64,000 bases of DNA from Phycisphaerales bacterium (lineage in GTDB: Bacteria > Planctomycetota > Phycisphaerae > Phycisphaerales > UBA1924), in assembly GCA_022072615.1 (NCBI GenBank), contig JAJVHS010000017.1, positions 1-64,000 on the forward strand, read 5' to 3'. Shown piece after piece: positions 56,256 through 64,000 of this stretch. Made by a program: the position numbers and the translations under genes. The notes under the pieces were generated by a model. That model was given only the letters and a program-made list of their open reading frames with translations, was not told the origin of the DNA and did no database searches. The number at the start of each line of letters is the position of its first letter. Within the stretch, counting starts at the first letter, position 1.

Positions 56256-58142
56256 ATGATTCCGACCCGAACGGGGCGGCCAAGGGTGTGTGTTGTCGCG
56301 GCGACGCTGGTCGGCCTCCTGGCCGGGCTGTCGCTGACCGCTCGGGCGCAGGTCGCCGAGCCCGTCGAGGATCTGGCTCCGCCCGCGGAGGAATCGCCTC
56401 GCCGGGAACTGCCGCCCCTGCCGGACGACCCGCGGATCGACCCTGTCACCGGTGCGGCGGTGGCGTCGTGGCGGCCGGCGACGTGGTTCGATTACCAGCA
56501 CATCCGGCTCGAGCTCGATTTCCCCGACCTCCAGAAGCCGTTCCTGACCGGGCGGGAGACCATCCGTGCCGTTGCCGTCGGCAAGCCCCGGTCGGCGATG
56601 CGGCTGGACGCCAAGAAACTGGAGATCCAGGCGGCTCGGGTCGGTCGCAAAGCCCTCCGGTTCGAGAACACCGGCAGCCACGTGACCGTGCATTTACCCG
56701 AGCCGATCGAGCCCGGGGAAACAGTTGAGGTCGTGTTCGACTACAGCGTGGACTTCGGCTACTGCAAGGGCCAGGGTCTCACCTGGTCGGCCGGGAAGCC
56801 CGACGCCGAGAGCCAGACCGACCGGGTGCCGCAGATCCACAGCCAGGGACAGGCCCAGGACAACAGCCGATGGTTCATCTGCCATGACTTCCCGAACGAG
56901 AAGATGACGACCGAGCTGATCGTGACGGTCGAGAACGGTTTCGAGGTGTCGTCCAATGGACGGCTGGTGTCGAAGGAGTCGGCGGGCAAGGGGCGGTCGC
57001 GGTGGCACTGGCTCCAGGACAAGCCGCACCCGGCGTACCTGGTGACGCTCGTGATCGGTCAATTCTCGATCATCGAGCTGGGCGGCCCGGATTCGGCGCG
57101 CCCGGGCCTGTCGATTCCCGTCTACGCGCCGATCGGGACCGAGGACCGCGTGCGGATGCTGTACAAGCAGACGCCGGCGATGATCGCGTTCTTCGAGACG
57201 CTGTTCGAGGAGCCGTTCCCGTGGGACCGCTACGCGCAGCTCATCTGCCGCGACTTCACGTGGGGCGGCATGGAGAACACCGGCGCCACGACCATGACGC
57301 TGGGCAGTATCCACGGCGAGGAAGGCAGCCAGGACGGGCTGATCGCGCACGAGCTGGGGCACCAGTGGTTCGGTGACCTTGTCACCTGCAAGGGGTGGGA
57401 GAACCTCTGGCTGAACGAGGGTTGGGCCAGCTACTGCGAGGCGCTGTGGGACGAGCACGCGGCCGGGAGCGACCCGGCCGATCGGCGCCGGGCGTACCAG
57501 CGGGCGATCTCTCGCTTCCTGTCCGGCCAGCGCGTGCGGAACACGTCGTCGGCGCCGGAGTCCCCGCCCCTGGTCAGCAACCGGTACCTCAACGAGTCGC
57601 AGGTGATGGGAAAGCCCGACGATGTGTACGGCAAGGGCGCGCTGGTGCTTCACATGCTCAGAATGCGGCTCGGGGACGAGGCGTTCTTCCGGGGCGTGCG
57701 GGCGTACCTTGACCGCTTCGCGTACCGGCACGCGACGACGGACGATTTCCGCCGGTGTCTCGAGGACGCCTCCGGCCAGAGCCTCGACCGGTTCTTCACG
57801 CAGTGGACCCAGCGGCCGGGCATGCCGCGTCTGGACGTGTCGTACGACTACGACGCCGCGTCGAGCGAGCTGACGATCCGCGTGGACCAGACGCAGCGGA
57901 TCGACGTGCACAACCCCGCGTACGCCTTCTCGCTCCCGTTCTACCTGCGATACCCCAACAGCCAGCCCGAGTACGTGTACCTCGACATGGACACGCGCTC
58001 GGCCACGGGCAAGTTCACCGTGCCCGAGCAGCCCTCGGCGATCACCGTGGACCCGAGGCTGACGGTGTTCGCCCCGCATCGGATCGCCAAGGAACTGCCG
58101 AGCGAGTCCGCCGGCGAAGAATCGACCCTGGACGGCCAGTGA
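56256..58142 (+). CDS. Exported M1-family zinc aminopeptidase
   Basis: A 628-residue M1 peptidase from ATG 56256 with a signal peptide ending near SLTARAQ. After a Pro/Glu-rich linker come the N-terminal saddle domain and the catalytic domain with GGMEN (337-341, TWGGMENTGATTM) and HELGHQWFG, with zinc ligands His365 and His369 and a third ligand in NLWLNEGWASYCE. The Tyr of DDVYGKGALVLHMLR completes the site. GGMEN is a mild variant of GAMEN. It should remove N-terminal residues from peptides in the periplasm or outside. The next gene, 65 bases on, encodes a second M1 protein, so the two are probably one transcript. Confidence 0.93.
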   Translation: MIPTRTGRPRVCVVAATLVGLLAGLSLTARAQVAEPVEDLAPPAEESPRRELPPLPDDPRIDPVTGAAVASWRPATWFDYQHIRLELDFPDLQKPFLTGRETIRAVAVGKPRSAMRLDAKKLEIQAARVGRKALRFENTGSHVTVHLPEPIEPGETVEVVFDYSVDFGYCKGQGLTWSAGKPDAESQTDRVPQIHSQGQAQDNSRWFICHDFPNEKMTTELIVTVENGFEVSSNGRLVSKESAGKGRSRWHWLQDKPHPAYLVTLVIGQFSIIELGGPDSARPGLSIPVYAPIGTEDRVRMLYKQTPAMIAFFETLFEEPFPWDRYAQLICRDFTWGGMENTGATTMTLGSIHGEEGSQDGLIAHELGHQWFGDLVTCKGWENLWLNEGWASYCEALWDEHAAGSDPADRRRAYQRAISRFLSGQRVRNTSSAPESPPLVSNRYLNESQVMGKPDDVYGKGALVLHMLRMRLGDEAFFRGVRAYLDRFAYRHATTDDFRRCLEDASGQSLDRFFTQWTQRPGMPRLDVSYDYDAASSELTIRVDQTQRIDVHNPAYAFSLPFYLRYPNSQPEYVYLDMDTRSATGKFTVPEQPSAITVDPRLTVFAPHRIAKELPSESAGEESTLDGQ

Positions 58143-58207
58143 AGGAACGTTGAACTCCCGCGGGACCGGCGCCGGCCGGCTCACGCCGGGATTGAGGAGA
58201 CCTTGCG

Positions 58208-60820
58208 GTGAACGACCACGGCACGACCATGCTCTCCCGACGCCGCGCCCGATCGATGACGGCGGTCCTGGCGGCCGCGGCCGTCGCGGCGGGCGCCGGA
58301 GCGGCACACCCGCCGCACGACGACGTGACCGGGCGCGACCTGTTGACCTACCCGAGGCACCCGCAGGCGGACGTTGAGTCGATGCGGCTCAACATCATGA
58401 TCCCCGACATGAACGTCCGGCGGATGGAGGTCGTGCAGGACCTGACGTTCGCGAGCGTCCAGGAGGATTTCACCCGGCTGAAGCTGGACGCAAAGCTGAT
58501 GACGATCCGCGGCGTCGAGTGCGCCGACCGCGCGGTGAGCTACGAGCACGACGGCCAGGAGCTGGTGCTGACGTTCGATCCTCCGCTGGATGTCGGCGAG
58601 AAGTGCACGATCACGACGACATACAGCTTCACGGGCGCGCCGTACGGGATCCACTGGACGCCGGAGACGCCCGCTATGCCCGGGCGTCCGGCGCAGCTCC
58701 ACAGCAAGGGCCAGCCGGAGTTCAACAGCTACTGGTTCCCGTGCCACGATTTCCCCAACGACCGCTTCACGTCGGAGATTATCGCGACGGTTCCGTCGGC
58801 GTTCGACGTGGTCAGCAACGGCAGGCTGGTCTCGGTCCAGAACAAGGCGATCCCGGTGCGCGAGGGCGACGGCGGGGCCCTGTCGCGCCTGGGGATGTAC
58901 CGCCGGTTCCACTGGGCGCAGGCGCAGCCGCACGTGTCGTACCTGGTCACGTTCGCGGTCGGCAAGTGGGACGTCAGGGATGTCGGCACGCGGGCGCTCC
59001 CGATGCCGGTGTACGCGCCCCTCGGCCATGGGAGCGAGATCGAGTTCAACTGCGGCCGGACGGCGGAAATGGTGAAGGTGCTCGAACGGGTGTTCGACCA
59101 GCCGTATCCGTGGGAGAAGTACGCCCAGGTCTACGTGCACAATTACATCACCGGCGCGACGGAGAACACCTCGGCGACGACGCTCAGCGACTACGCGTAT
59201 ATCCCGGCGGCGGCCGCGCTGGATCATGACCCCGACGGGCTGGTGATGCACGAACTGGCGCACCAGTGGTTCGGGAATCTCGTGACCTGCCGGTCGTGGG
59301 AGCACATCTGGATCAACGAGGCCCTCGCGACCTACGCGGAGGCGCTGTGGTTCCAGGAGCGGGACGGGCCGATCGGGTACGAGGCGGAGATCTTCCGCGA
59401 GATGGTCTCGGCGTTCGGGTCCGACACGGGCACGGCGCCGGACAAGCCCGGGATGGTGAGCAAGCACTACAGGATTCCCCGCGACGTCTTCACCAAGGGT
59501 GCCAGCCCGTACTCGAAGGGGTCGGCGATCCTGCACATGCTGCGCCAGCGCGTGGGTGATGCGGCCTTCTTCCGCGGCATCGCGCTGATCCTGGACCGCT
59601 TCGCGTACAACCAGGCGGAAACATCCGACGTCCTGGCGGTCTTCGAGGAGGTCAGCGGGGAAGCGCTCGATCAGTTCTTCCGCCAGTGGTGCGAGCGGCC
59701 GGGGTACCCCAGGCTCGACGTGACCATCGGCTGGGACGGTTCTTCGTCGCGGGCCGCCATCGACGTCCTCCAGACGCAGGTGATCGACGGCGCCAACCCG
59801 GCGTACGAGTTCGATCTTCCCGTGGTGGCGAGGCTCAAGGACGGTTCGGACCACGCGGCGGTGGTGGAGGTCCGGGGGCGGGAAGCGAGACTGAACGTCG
59901 ACCTGCCCTCCGAACCCCGGTGGATCGCGGTGGACCCGCGGATGACGGTGCTCGGCGCGTACAGCGTCACGTCGCCCGCCGGCTGGCTGCATGACCAAGC
60001 CAGGAACGGCCCGTCGATCGCGGCTCGGGTGCAGGCGATCGAGGCACTGGCGGCCGCGGGGGATGAGGGCACGCCGAGCCTGTGCGAGATCATCGCCTTC
60101 TCCCCCGGCCAGCACGAACTGGTGAAGCTGGCCGCGGTCAGGGCCGCGAAGAAGCTGGGCAGCACCGGCGTGCTGGAGACGTGCGTGAGCGGCCGTCCGC
60201 CGCAATGGGCGGTGCGCGAGGCGGCGGTGGGCGCGCTGGCGGAAGCCGTGGCCGCTCGGACCGACGACGGCGCGGCCCGAGCCAAGGAGCGGGCGGTGCG
60301 GATGATCCTGGAGCTGTACCACAAGGACCCGAGCGTGAAAGTCCGGGCGGCGAGCATCCGCGCCCTGGGCACGCTCAAGGCGTTCGACCAGCTCCCACTG
60401 GTGCTGGCGGCGGCGCAGACGCCTTCACCGCTGGACCGCGTGCGGCACGGCGCGCTGCGGGCGCTGGGCGATCTGGATGCGCCCGAGGCGCTGCCGGTTG
60501 TCGTGCTGTACACCGGCGAGGGCGCCATCGACCGCACGCGCCAGACGGCGCTGGAGGTGCTGCCCAAGCTCGCGAGGCACGACCCGGACCTGGCGTACGA
60601 GACCGTTGCGGCGATCGTCCGCAACGGCCCGGAGCGCACCCGTCGAGCGGCCGGCAAGGCGCTGGTCGAGCTCAAGGACCCCCGCGGCAGCGCGCTGCTC
60701 GAGGAACTGATCGCGGCCTCGCGCGACGCCGCGGAGAAGCTGATGCTCGGTGACTGGCTCGACGAGCTTCGCGAGCACCTGGACGAGCCGGCGACCGATG
60801 ACGACGCGGGGATGAAGTGA
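58208..60820 (+). CDS. Second M1-family aminopeptidase with C-terminal HEAT-like repeats
   Basis: An 870-residue exported M1 protein from GTG 58208 (signal peptide in MTAVLAAAAVAAGAGAAH). The zinc motif is HELAHQWFG (His348, His352) with Glu in IWINEALATYAEA. The substrate-anchoring GAMEN motif reads GATEN (316-320, YITGATENTSATT). Thr in place of Met is unusual, but the Glu is kept, so activity is plausible. After residue ~600 the protein continues as alpha-helical HEAT-like repeats (VREAAVGALAEAVAA, VRAASIRALGTLKAFDQLP, VRHGALRALGDLDAPEALP, RTRRAAGKALVELKDPRGSA), ending in an acidic tail. It probably acts on peptides in the periplasm; the repeats may scaffold a partner. It is paired with the M1 gene upstream. 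Confidence 0.92.
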   Translation: MNDHGTTMLSRRRARSMTAVLAAAAVAAGAGAAHPPHDDVTGRDLLTYPRHPQADVESMRLNIMIPDMNVRRMEVVQDLTFASVQEDFTRLKLDAKLMTIRGVECADRAVSYEHDGQELVLTFDPPLDVGEKCTITTTYSFTGAPYGIHWTPETPAMPGRPAQLHSKGQPEFNSYWFPCHDFPNDRFTSEIIATVPSAFDVVSNGRLVSVQNKAIPVREGDGGALSRLGMYRRFHWAQAQPHVSYLVTFAVGKWDVRDVGTRALPMPVYAPLGHGSEIEFNCGRTAEMVKVLERVFDQPYPWEKYAQVYVHNYITGATENTSATTLSDYAYIPAAAALDHDPDGLVMHELAHQWFGNLVTCRSWEHIWINEALATYAEALWFQERDGPIGYEAEIFREMVSAFGSDTGTAPDKPGMVSKHYRIPRDVFTKGASPYSKGSAILHMLRQRVGDAAFFRGIALILDRFAYNQAETSDVLAVFEEVSGEALDQFFRQWCERPGYPRLDVTIGWDGSSSRAAIDVLQTQVIDGANPAYEFDLPVVARLKDGSDHAAVVEVRGREARLNVDLPSEPRWIAVDPRMTVLGAYSVTSPAGWLHDQARNGPSIAARVQAIEALAAAGDEGTPSLCEIIAFSPGQHELVKLAAVRAAKKLGSTGVLETCVSGRPPQWAVREAAVGALAEAVAARTDDGAARAKERAVRMILELYHKDPSVKVRAASIRALGTLKAFDQLPLVLAAAQTPSPLDRVRHGALRALGDLDAPEALPVVVLYTGEGAIDRTRQTALEVLPKLARHDPDLAYETVAAIVRNGPERTRRAAGKALVELKDPRGSALLEELIAASRDAAEKLMLGDWLDELREHLDEPATDDDAGMK

Positions 60821-60841
60821 TCCCGGTCGGGCGTTGGTCGC

Positions 60842-61336
60842 TCACGCCAGGTGCGCGAGCACCTCGTCGAAGTTCATCGCCTGCTTGATCTCGCGCTTCT
60901 GGGACCACTTCACGCGCGGCGTGCCGTCGGGCCCCTTGCCGACGACGATCGTTCCGCGCCCGGCGACGTTGAGGTCCGGCCAGTACATGCCGTAGGCCCG
61001 GCAGACCTGGCGGTGCATGTCGGCCAGCAGCGTCTGCTGGAGGCCGAGCTGTCCGGCCCAGGCCTTGAGCGCAGCGAAGCTGTCGCACGAAACGCCGACC
61101 ACGCGGGCGCCCTTGGCCTGCCACCGGGCGAATTCCTCGTTCACGCACTTCATCTCCGTCGAGCAGACGTCGGTGAACGCCATCGGGAAGAAGCACAGCA
61201 CGACGTCGCAGGACTTGATCTGTTCCGACAGCGTCCAGTCCGCCCGGTTCTGATCCTTGAGCGTGAAATCCGGAGCCGGGTCTCCCGCGGCGAGCGGTGA
61301 TTCACGCGATGTCAGTGCGCTGTTGGGATTGGTCAT
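60842..61336 (-). CDS. Peroxiredoxin (AhpC/TSA family)
   Basis: A 164-residue thiol peroxidase. The ATG at 61336 follows AGGAG at nine bases. The start region APDFTLKDQNRADWTLSEQI is typical, and the peroxidatic Cys58 lies in FPMAFTDVCSTEMKCVNEEF. Cys64 in the same helix could act as a resolving or second cysteine. It reduces peroxides and organic hydroperoxides using thioredoxin or another thiol donor. VVGVSCDSFAALKAWA and LLADMHRQVCRAYGMY continue the fold. Convergent with the M1 gene upstream (20 bases between) and divergent from the YggS-like gene. No OxyR-type site was identified. Confidence 0.93.
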   Translation of the reverse strand: MTNPNSALTSRESPLAAGDPAPDFTLKDQNRADWTLSEQIKSCDVVLCFFPMAFTDVCSTEMKCVNEEFARWQAKGARVVGVSCDSFAALKAWAGQLGLQQTLLADMHRQVCRAYGMYWPDLNVAGRGTIVVGKGPDGTPRVKWSQKREIKQAMNFDEVLAHLA

Positions 61337-61495
61337 TGTCCGGGCTCCTGCGGGGTTTCGCGCCGGCCGCGGAAAAAAAGAAGTGGAGAAGCGCTGCGTC
61401 CGCGGCGCACGCGGGGGAATGTAGCCGTGTATCCTACTTCCGTCCGCGGCCGCCGTGTCGGTGGCCTCGACGCCGCGACCGAAGTGGAGCGATCC

Positions 61496-62455
61496 GTGTC
61501 CGGGCACATCCCACAAACGCCAGATCGTTCGACTCCGCAGGCCGGTGGAGGCTCGGCCGCGGGCGAGCTTGCCGAGCGTTACGCGGCGGTGTGCGACCGT
61601 GTCGCTCGGGCCGCGGCAAGATCGGGCAGGACCGCGGCGGACATCATCGTCGTCGCCGTGACGAAGTTCGCCGACGCCGACCAGATCCGAGCCATGATCG
61701 ACCTGGGTCACCGGGATTTCGGCGAGAACCGGGTCCAGGTGCTCATGCAGCACGCCGCGATGGTGGAGGAGTACTTCGCTCGGCTGCGCGTGATGCCCAG
61801 CGCCGCGCGGCAGGACCTGGCCGGAGGCCGGCTCTTGAGCGCGGTGCGATCCCGCCAGACCGGCGCTTCGACAGGGTCGACCGGCGGGAAGACCGCGAGC
61901 GGTCCGTCGCCGGCGCAGGCGAGCGGCGTCGCGAACCCGGTGCGGTGGCACCTCATCGGGCACCTGCAGCGGAACAAGGCCCGCAAGGCGCTGGAGTTCG
62001 TCCGCCTGGTGCACTCGGTCGATTCGCTGCGCCTGGCGGAAGAGCTGCAGATCGCGGCCAACCGTCGCGAGGAGCCCGTGGATGTGCTGCTGCAGGTGAA
62101 CTGCTCGGGCGAGGACAGCAAGTTCGGATGCCCGGTGCCGGCCGCGTTGCCGCTGGCCGAGCAGATCGACACGATGACCAACGTGCGGGTGCGCGGGCTG
62201 ATGACCATGGCCCCGCTGACCGACCGGCCCGAAGAGACCCGGCACGTGTTCCGGCGTTGCCGCGAACTGTTCGACGAGGCCCGGCGCGAGGGGATCGGCG
62301 GCGGCATGTTCAACATCCTCTCGATGGGGATGTCGGGCGACTTCGAGGTCGCCATCGAGGAAGGCGCGAACGTCGTCCGGGTGGGGACGGCGATCTTCGG
62401 CGAGCCTCGGACGACCGAGGCGGATCTGGCCGAAAGCGATTCATCGGAAGGCTGA
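61496..62455 (+). CDS. YggS/PLPBP-family pyridoxal-phosphate-binding protein
   Basis: A 319-residue PLP homeostasis protein with a TIM-barrel (alanine-racemase-like) fold. GTG 61496 was chosen for GGAG at six bases; the frame stays open to 61427. The PLP lysine is Lys57 in IIVVAVTKFADADQIRAMID. GENRVQVLMQHA, WHLIGHLQRNKARKALE, FVRLVHSVDSLRLAEEL, VLLQVNCSGEDSKFGC and MGMSGDFEVAIEEGANVVRV are characteristic. About 55 extra residues (roughly 105-160, rich in Gly, Ser and Arg) are inserted between the DFGENR strand and WHLIGHLQ, where relatives have a short loop. It is a cytoplasmic carrier/regulator of PLP and amino-acid metabolism rather than an enzyme with turnover. Confidence 0.93.
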   Translation: MSGHIPQTPDRSTPQAGGGSAAGELAERYAAVCDRVARAAARSGRTAADIIVVAVTKFADADQIRAMIDLGHRDFGENRVQVLMQHAAMVEEYFARLRVMPSAARQDLAGGRLLSAVRSRQTGASTGSTGGKTASGPSPAQASGVANPVRWHLIGHLQRNKARKALEFVRLVHSVDSLRLAEELQIAANRREEPVDVLLQVNCSGEDSKFGCPVPAALPLAEQIDTMTNVRVRGLMTMAPLTDRPEETRHVFRRCRELFDEARREGIGGGMFNILSMGMSGDFEVAIEEGANVVRVGTAIFGEPRTTEADLAESDSSEG

Positions 62456-62493
62456 TGCGCGTCGTGCCGAGGCCGCGCGGGAGGCAGCTTCGG

Positions 62494-62522
62494 TTGACAA
62501 CGGATATAATTATCCGTAATAT
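62494..62522 (+). promoter_or_regulatory. Sigma-70-type promoter with a dyad operator in the spacer
   Basis: A perfect TTGACA (62494-62499), a 17-base spacer, then TAATAT (62517-62522). The spacer holds the perfect inverted repeat ACGGATA-TAAT-TATCCGT (62500-62517), placed for a repressor to block the polymerase. It lies 73 bases before the ATG at 62595. Confidence 0.75.
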
Positions 62523-62594
62523 GTATGGACGGCTTGGGCTTCGGCCCGGTCGGCACGAGGGGCAGGAGCCCAGGCTGTCTCAAAGGAGACAGCG

Positions 62595-63377
62595 ATGAAT
62601 CCGCAACTGATGCATCGTGGGGTCCGCCTCATGTGCGCGGCGGCCTCGGTGTGCCTGATGGGTTCGATGGCGTCCGCGCGGCCGGACGATTGGGACCTGG
62701 GGTACGGGACCGACCTTGACCCAACGACCGACTGGGCTGAGAACATCATCAAGGCATTCGGCGAGCAGAGCGGGTGGAAGGTTGCGACCACCGAAGATAC
62801 GGACGCGACCAAGCTTTTCGATGACACGAAGACTCGTCTGAAGGACTACTACACCGAAGCGACCGGGAAGTTCAAGATCGACGGCAAGGTCCTGGTTTCC
62901 TACGTGACCGGTCACGGGTCGCCGACCGACGATGGCAAGGACTCGTGGCTCGGCAACTCCCACTCCCGCATCAAGATGAGCGAGTGGGCGACGCAGATGG
63001 CCGCGTCGATCCCGACGTGCGGGGTGCTCATCTTCACCGTCGATGCGTGCGCGACCAACAAGTTCTGGGACGAGTTCATCGGCGCCGGCGGGGCCAGCGA
63101 GAAGAATCCGTTCAAGGGAATCAATGTCATCGTGGCCATGCCGAAGGCCGAGGCGTGCGAGAAGAGCCCGGTGGGAAAGGCGATGGGCAAGCTGCTGGGC
63201 ACGAAGCACGACGCCAAGAGCTTCGCCGAACAGCTGGCCAAGGAGCCGGACCTGAACGTGTGGTCGAGCCTTGACAAGGATCATGAGTTCTATTCGGTGA
63301 CAGTCCCCGCCCCCGGCGCGTATGCATTGGCGGCGGTGGGCGTGCTGCTCGCGATTCGGCGGCGACGCGGCGCGTGA
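62595..63377 (+). CDS. Exported caspase-fold (clan CD-like) protein with PAP-type tail
   Basis: A 260-residue exported protein starting at ATG 62595, after a strong AAGGAGA ribosome site. The signal peptide is MHRGVRLMCAAASVCLMGSMASA. Two motifs fit the catalytic dyad of clan CD cysteine peptidases: a strand ending in His-Gly (KVLVSYVTGHGSPTD, His107) and, 45 residues on, a strand ending Asp-Ala-Cys (GVLIFTVDACATNKFWDEF, Cys152). This matches the H-G ... D-x-C arrangement of legumain, gingipain and caspase families. The C-terminus is VPAPGAYALAAVGVLLAIRR followed by a short basic end, a PEP-CTERM-like tail. It is the only gene here with a dyad-controlled promoter. Activity and substrate are inference from motifs. 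Confidence 0.72.
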   Translation: MNPQLMHRGVRLMCAAASVCLMGSMASARPDDWDLGYGTDLDPTTDWAENIIKAFGEQSGWKVATTEDTDATKLFDDTKTRLKDYYTEATGKFKIDGKVLVSYVTGHGSPTDDGKDSWLGNSHSRIKMSEWATQMAASIPTCGVLIFTVDACATNKFWDEFIGAGGASEKNPFKGINVIVAMPKAEACEKSPVGKAMGKLLGTKHDAKSFAEQLAKEPDLNVWSSLDKDHEFYSVTVPAPGAYALAAVGVLLAIRRRRGA

Positions 63378-63521
63378 ACGGCGCCCCGAACCTCGACTCG
63401 GTCCGTGTGTTGTCGACCGGCACCGTGCGGCGAGCCGACGGCCGCGCGGCCGTCCCCTCAAAGGCGGGAGATGCGGGACCGCAAGGTGGCCGGCTGCCCG
63501 AGGCCGGGCCTCTGTCCACGC

Positions 63522-64000
63522 TCACCCGCTGGTGCCGATCGAACAGGTCATCGCCAGCTCGCACGGCGCCGCGGGGTATTTCAGTTCCATGCGGTAGCCG
63601 ACGAAGTCGTCGATCGTGCCCCAGCCCGCCCGAGCGAACGCACCGGCGATCATGGTCGGGTAACTGGCCAGCCGCGGCGTCTGGAGCACCGGCGGGGCGC
63701 CCAGGCGCTGCGCCGGGTGCGGCTCGGCAAGTGGAGCGGCCGCGCCCGCGTCCGGCGGCCGGTCTTCGAGAAGCCCGGCGACAGACGCGGTGGCTCGCCC
63801 GAAGTGCGTGAGGCTGCGGTGCAGGAGCAGATCGAACAGCACGCACTCGACCGGCGTGCGGACGATGAGCGTGTAGCGTCCGGTCGTGTTCTGTGGTGAG
63901 TGCAGGAACGGAACGGCGGACCGGTAGATCTCCCCGGTCACGCACGTCAGGGCGCCGCCGCGACCGACGGGCCCGGGAGCCAGTTCGTGGTAGAGCCAGC
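63522..64000 (-). CDS. Hypothetical protein, 5' end beyond the window
   Basis: The C-terminal 158 residues of a minus-strand gene whose frame is open to the window edge (WLYHELAPGPVGRGGALTCV at the edge). Readable features are LTCVTGEIYRSAVPFLHSP, RYTLIVRTPVECVLFDLLLH and RSLTHFGRATASVAGLLEDR. A Pro/Ala-rich linker follows, then LASYPTMIAGAFARAGWGTI, DDFVGYRMELKYPAAPCELA and the end MTCSIGTSG. I do not recognise a family. The high third-position GC and lack of stops support coding. The stop is at 63522. The upstream remainder and any signal peptide are outside view. The convergent neighbour is the caspase-fold gene, with 144 bases between them showing nothing. Confidence 0.68.
   Translation of the reverse strand, partial: WLYHELAPGPVGRGGALTCVTGEIYRSAVPFLHSPQNTTGRYTLIVRTPVECVLFDLLLHRSLTHFGRATASVAGLLEDRPPDAGAAAPLAEPHPAQRLGAPPVLQTPRLASYPTMIAGAFARAGWGTIDDFVGYRMELKYPAAPCELAMTCSIGTSG

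Noticed and set aside
62505-62510. TATAAT as the -10 of the caspase-fold gene
   Set aside because: It lies only 5 bases from TTGACA; the TAATAT at 62517 has the correct 17-base spacing. The TATAAT letters are part of the dyad.

Overview
The window is a GC-rich bacterial chromosome segment, most likely from a planctomycete of the class Phycisphaerae. Three things point there. Several secreted proteins end in a PAP-x-hydrophobic-RRRR tail (a PEP-CTERM variant). Others end in one or two copies of an EF-hand-like CPADFD-x-SGFVDTDDFDAF tail. Single-copy housekeeping genes are scattered one by one rather than in the operons seen in proteobacteria, for example nuoC, ffh, scpA, argG, panC and pyrG. 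No tRNA, rRNA, CRISPR array or prophage was recognised.

Layout. 0-4 kb: the 3' part of tsaD overlapping a stand-alone GGQ release-factor-like gene, a PAP-tail secreted protein, nuoC and small conserved proteins. 4-14 kb: exported proteins and processing enzymes (TolB-like propeller protein, lipoprotein, Xer recombinase, PrsW-type membrane protease, secreted metzincin-like protease, S41 peptidase lipoprotein, LolA-like secreted protein). 14-25 kb: ffh, a DUF2235 hydrolase, a GH172-type enzyme, a sarcosine-oxidase-like flavoenzyme overlapping thpR, a large DUF2339 membrane protein and a fucose-isomerase-like enzyme. 25-32 kb: a dockerin-like protein, a pseudopilin, an immunity-protein fragment, a histidine kinase and two PAP-tail proteins, one with a papain/C39-like core.

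32-41 kb is the accessory island. It holds a frameshifted integrase remnant, a toxin-like C-terminal fragment with a putative partner gene, a REP-associated tyrosine transposase (RAYT), IS5-like and RAYT fragments, and seven copies of an ~80 bp hairpin element. These copies occur as inverted pairs around the RAYT and around two A/T-rich cargo genes. Two ~400 bp copies of another repeat lie inverted to each other. miaB, a PAP-tail gene and one small conserved gene sit inside the island and look native.

41-64 kb: kdsD, scpA (whose 3' end overlaps that of a VKOR-DsbA-DsbA fusion gene), two dockerin-like secreted proteins, argG, panC, a glycosyltransferase pair, a DinB/DUF1579 pair with a good promoter, a divergent long-N-terminus pyrG, two tandem M1 aminopeptidases, a peroxiredoxin, a PLPBP/YggS protein and a secreted caspase-fold (clan CD) protein. 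The last is driven by a promoter whose spacer is a perfect dyad.

Themes. The window is unusually rich in exported or membrane peptidases (PrsW, metzincin-like, S41, C39-like, two M1, clan CD) and in proteins with sorting tails. An 8-bp-period GGCATC repeat family fills six intergenic gaps. The REP-like elements of the 33.7-41 kb island are the most unusual structure.
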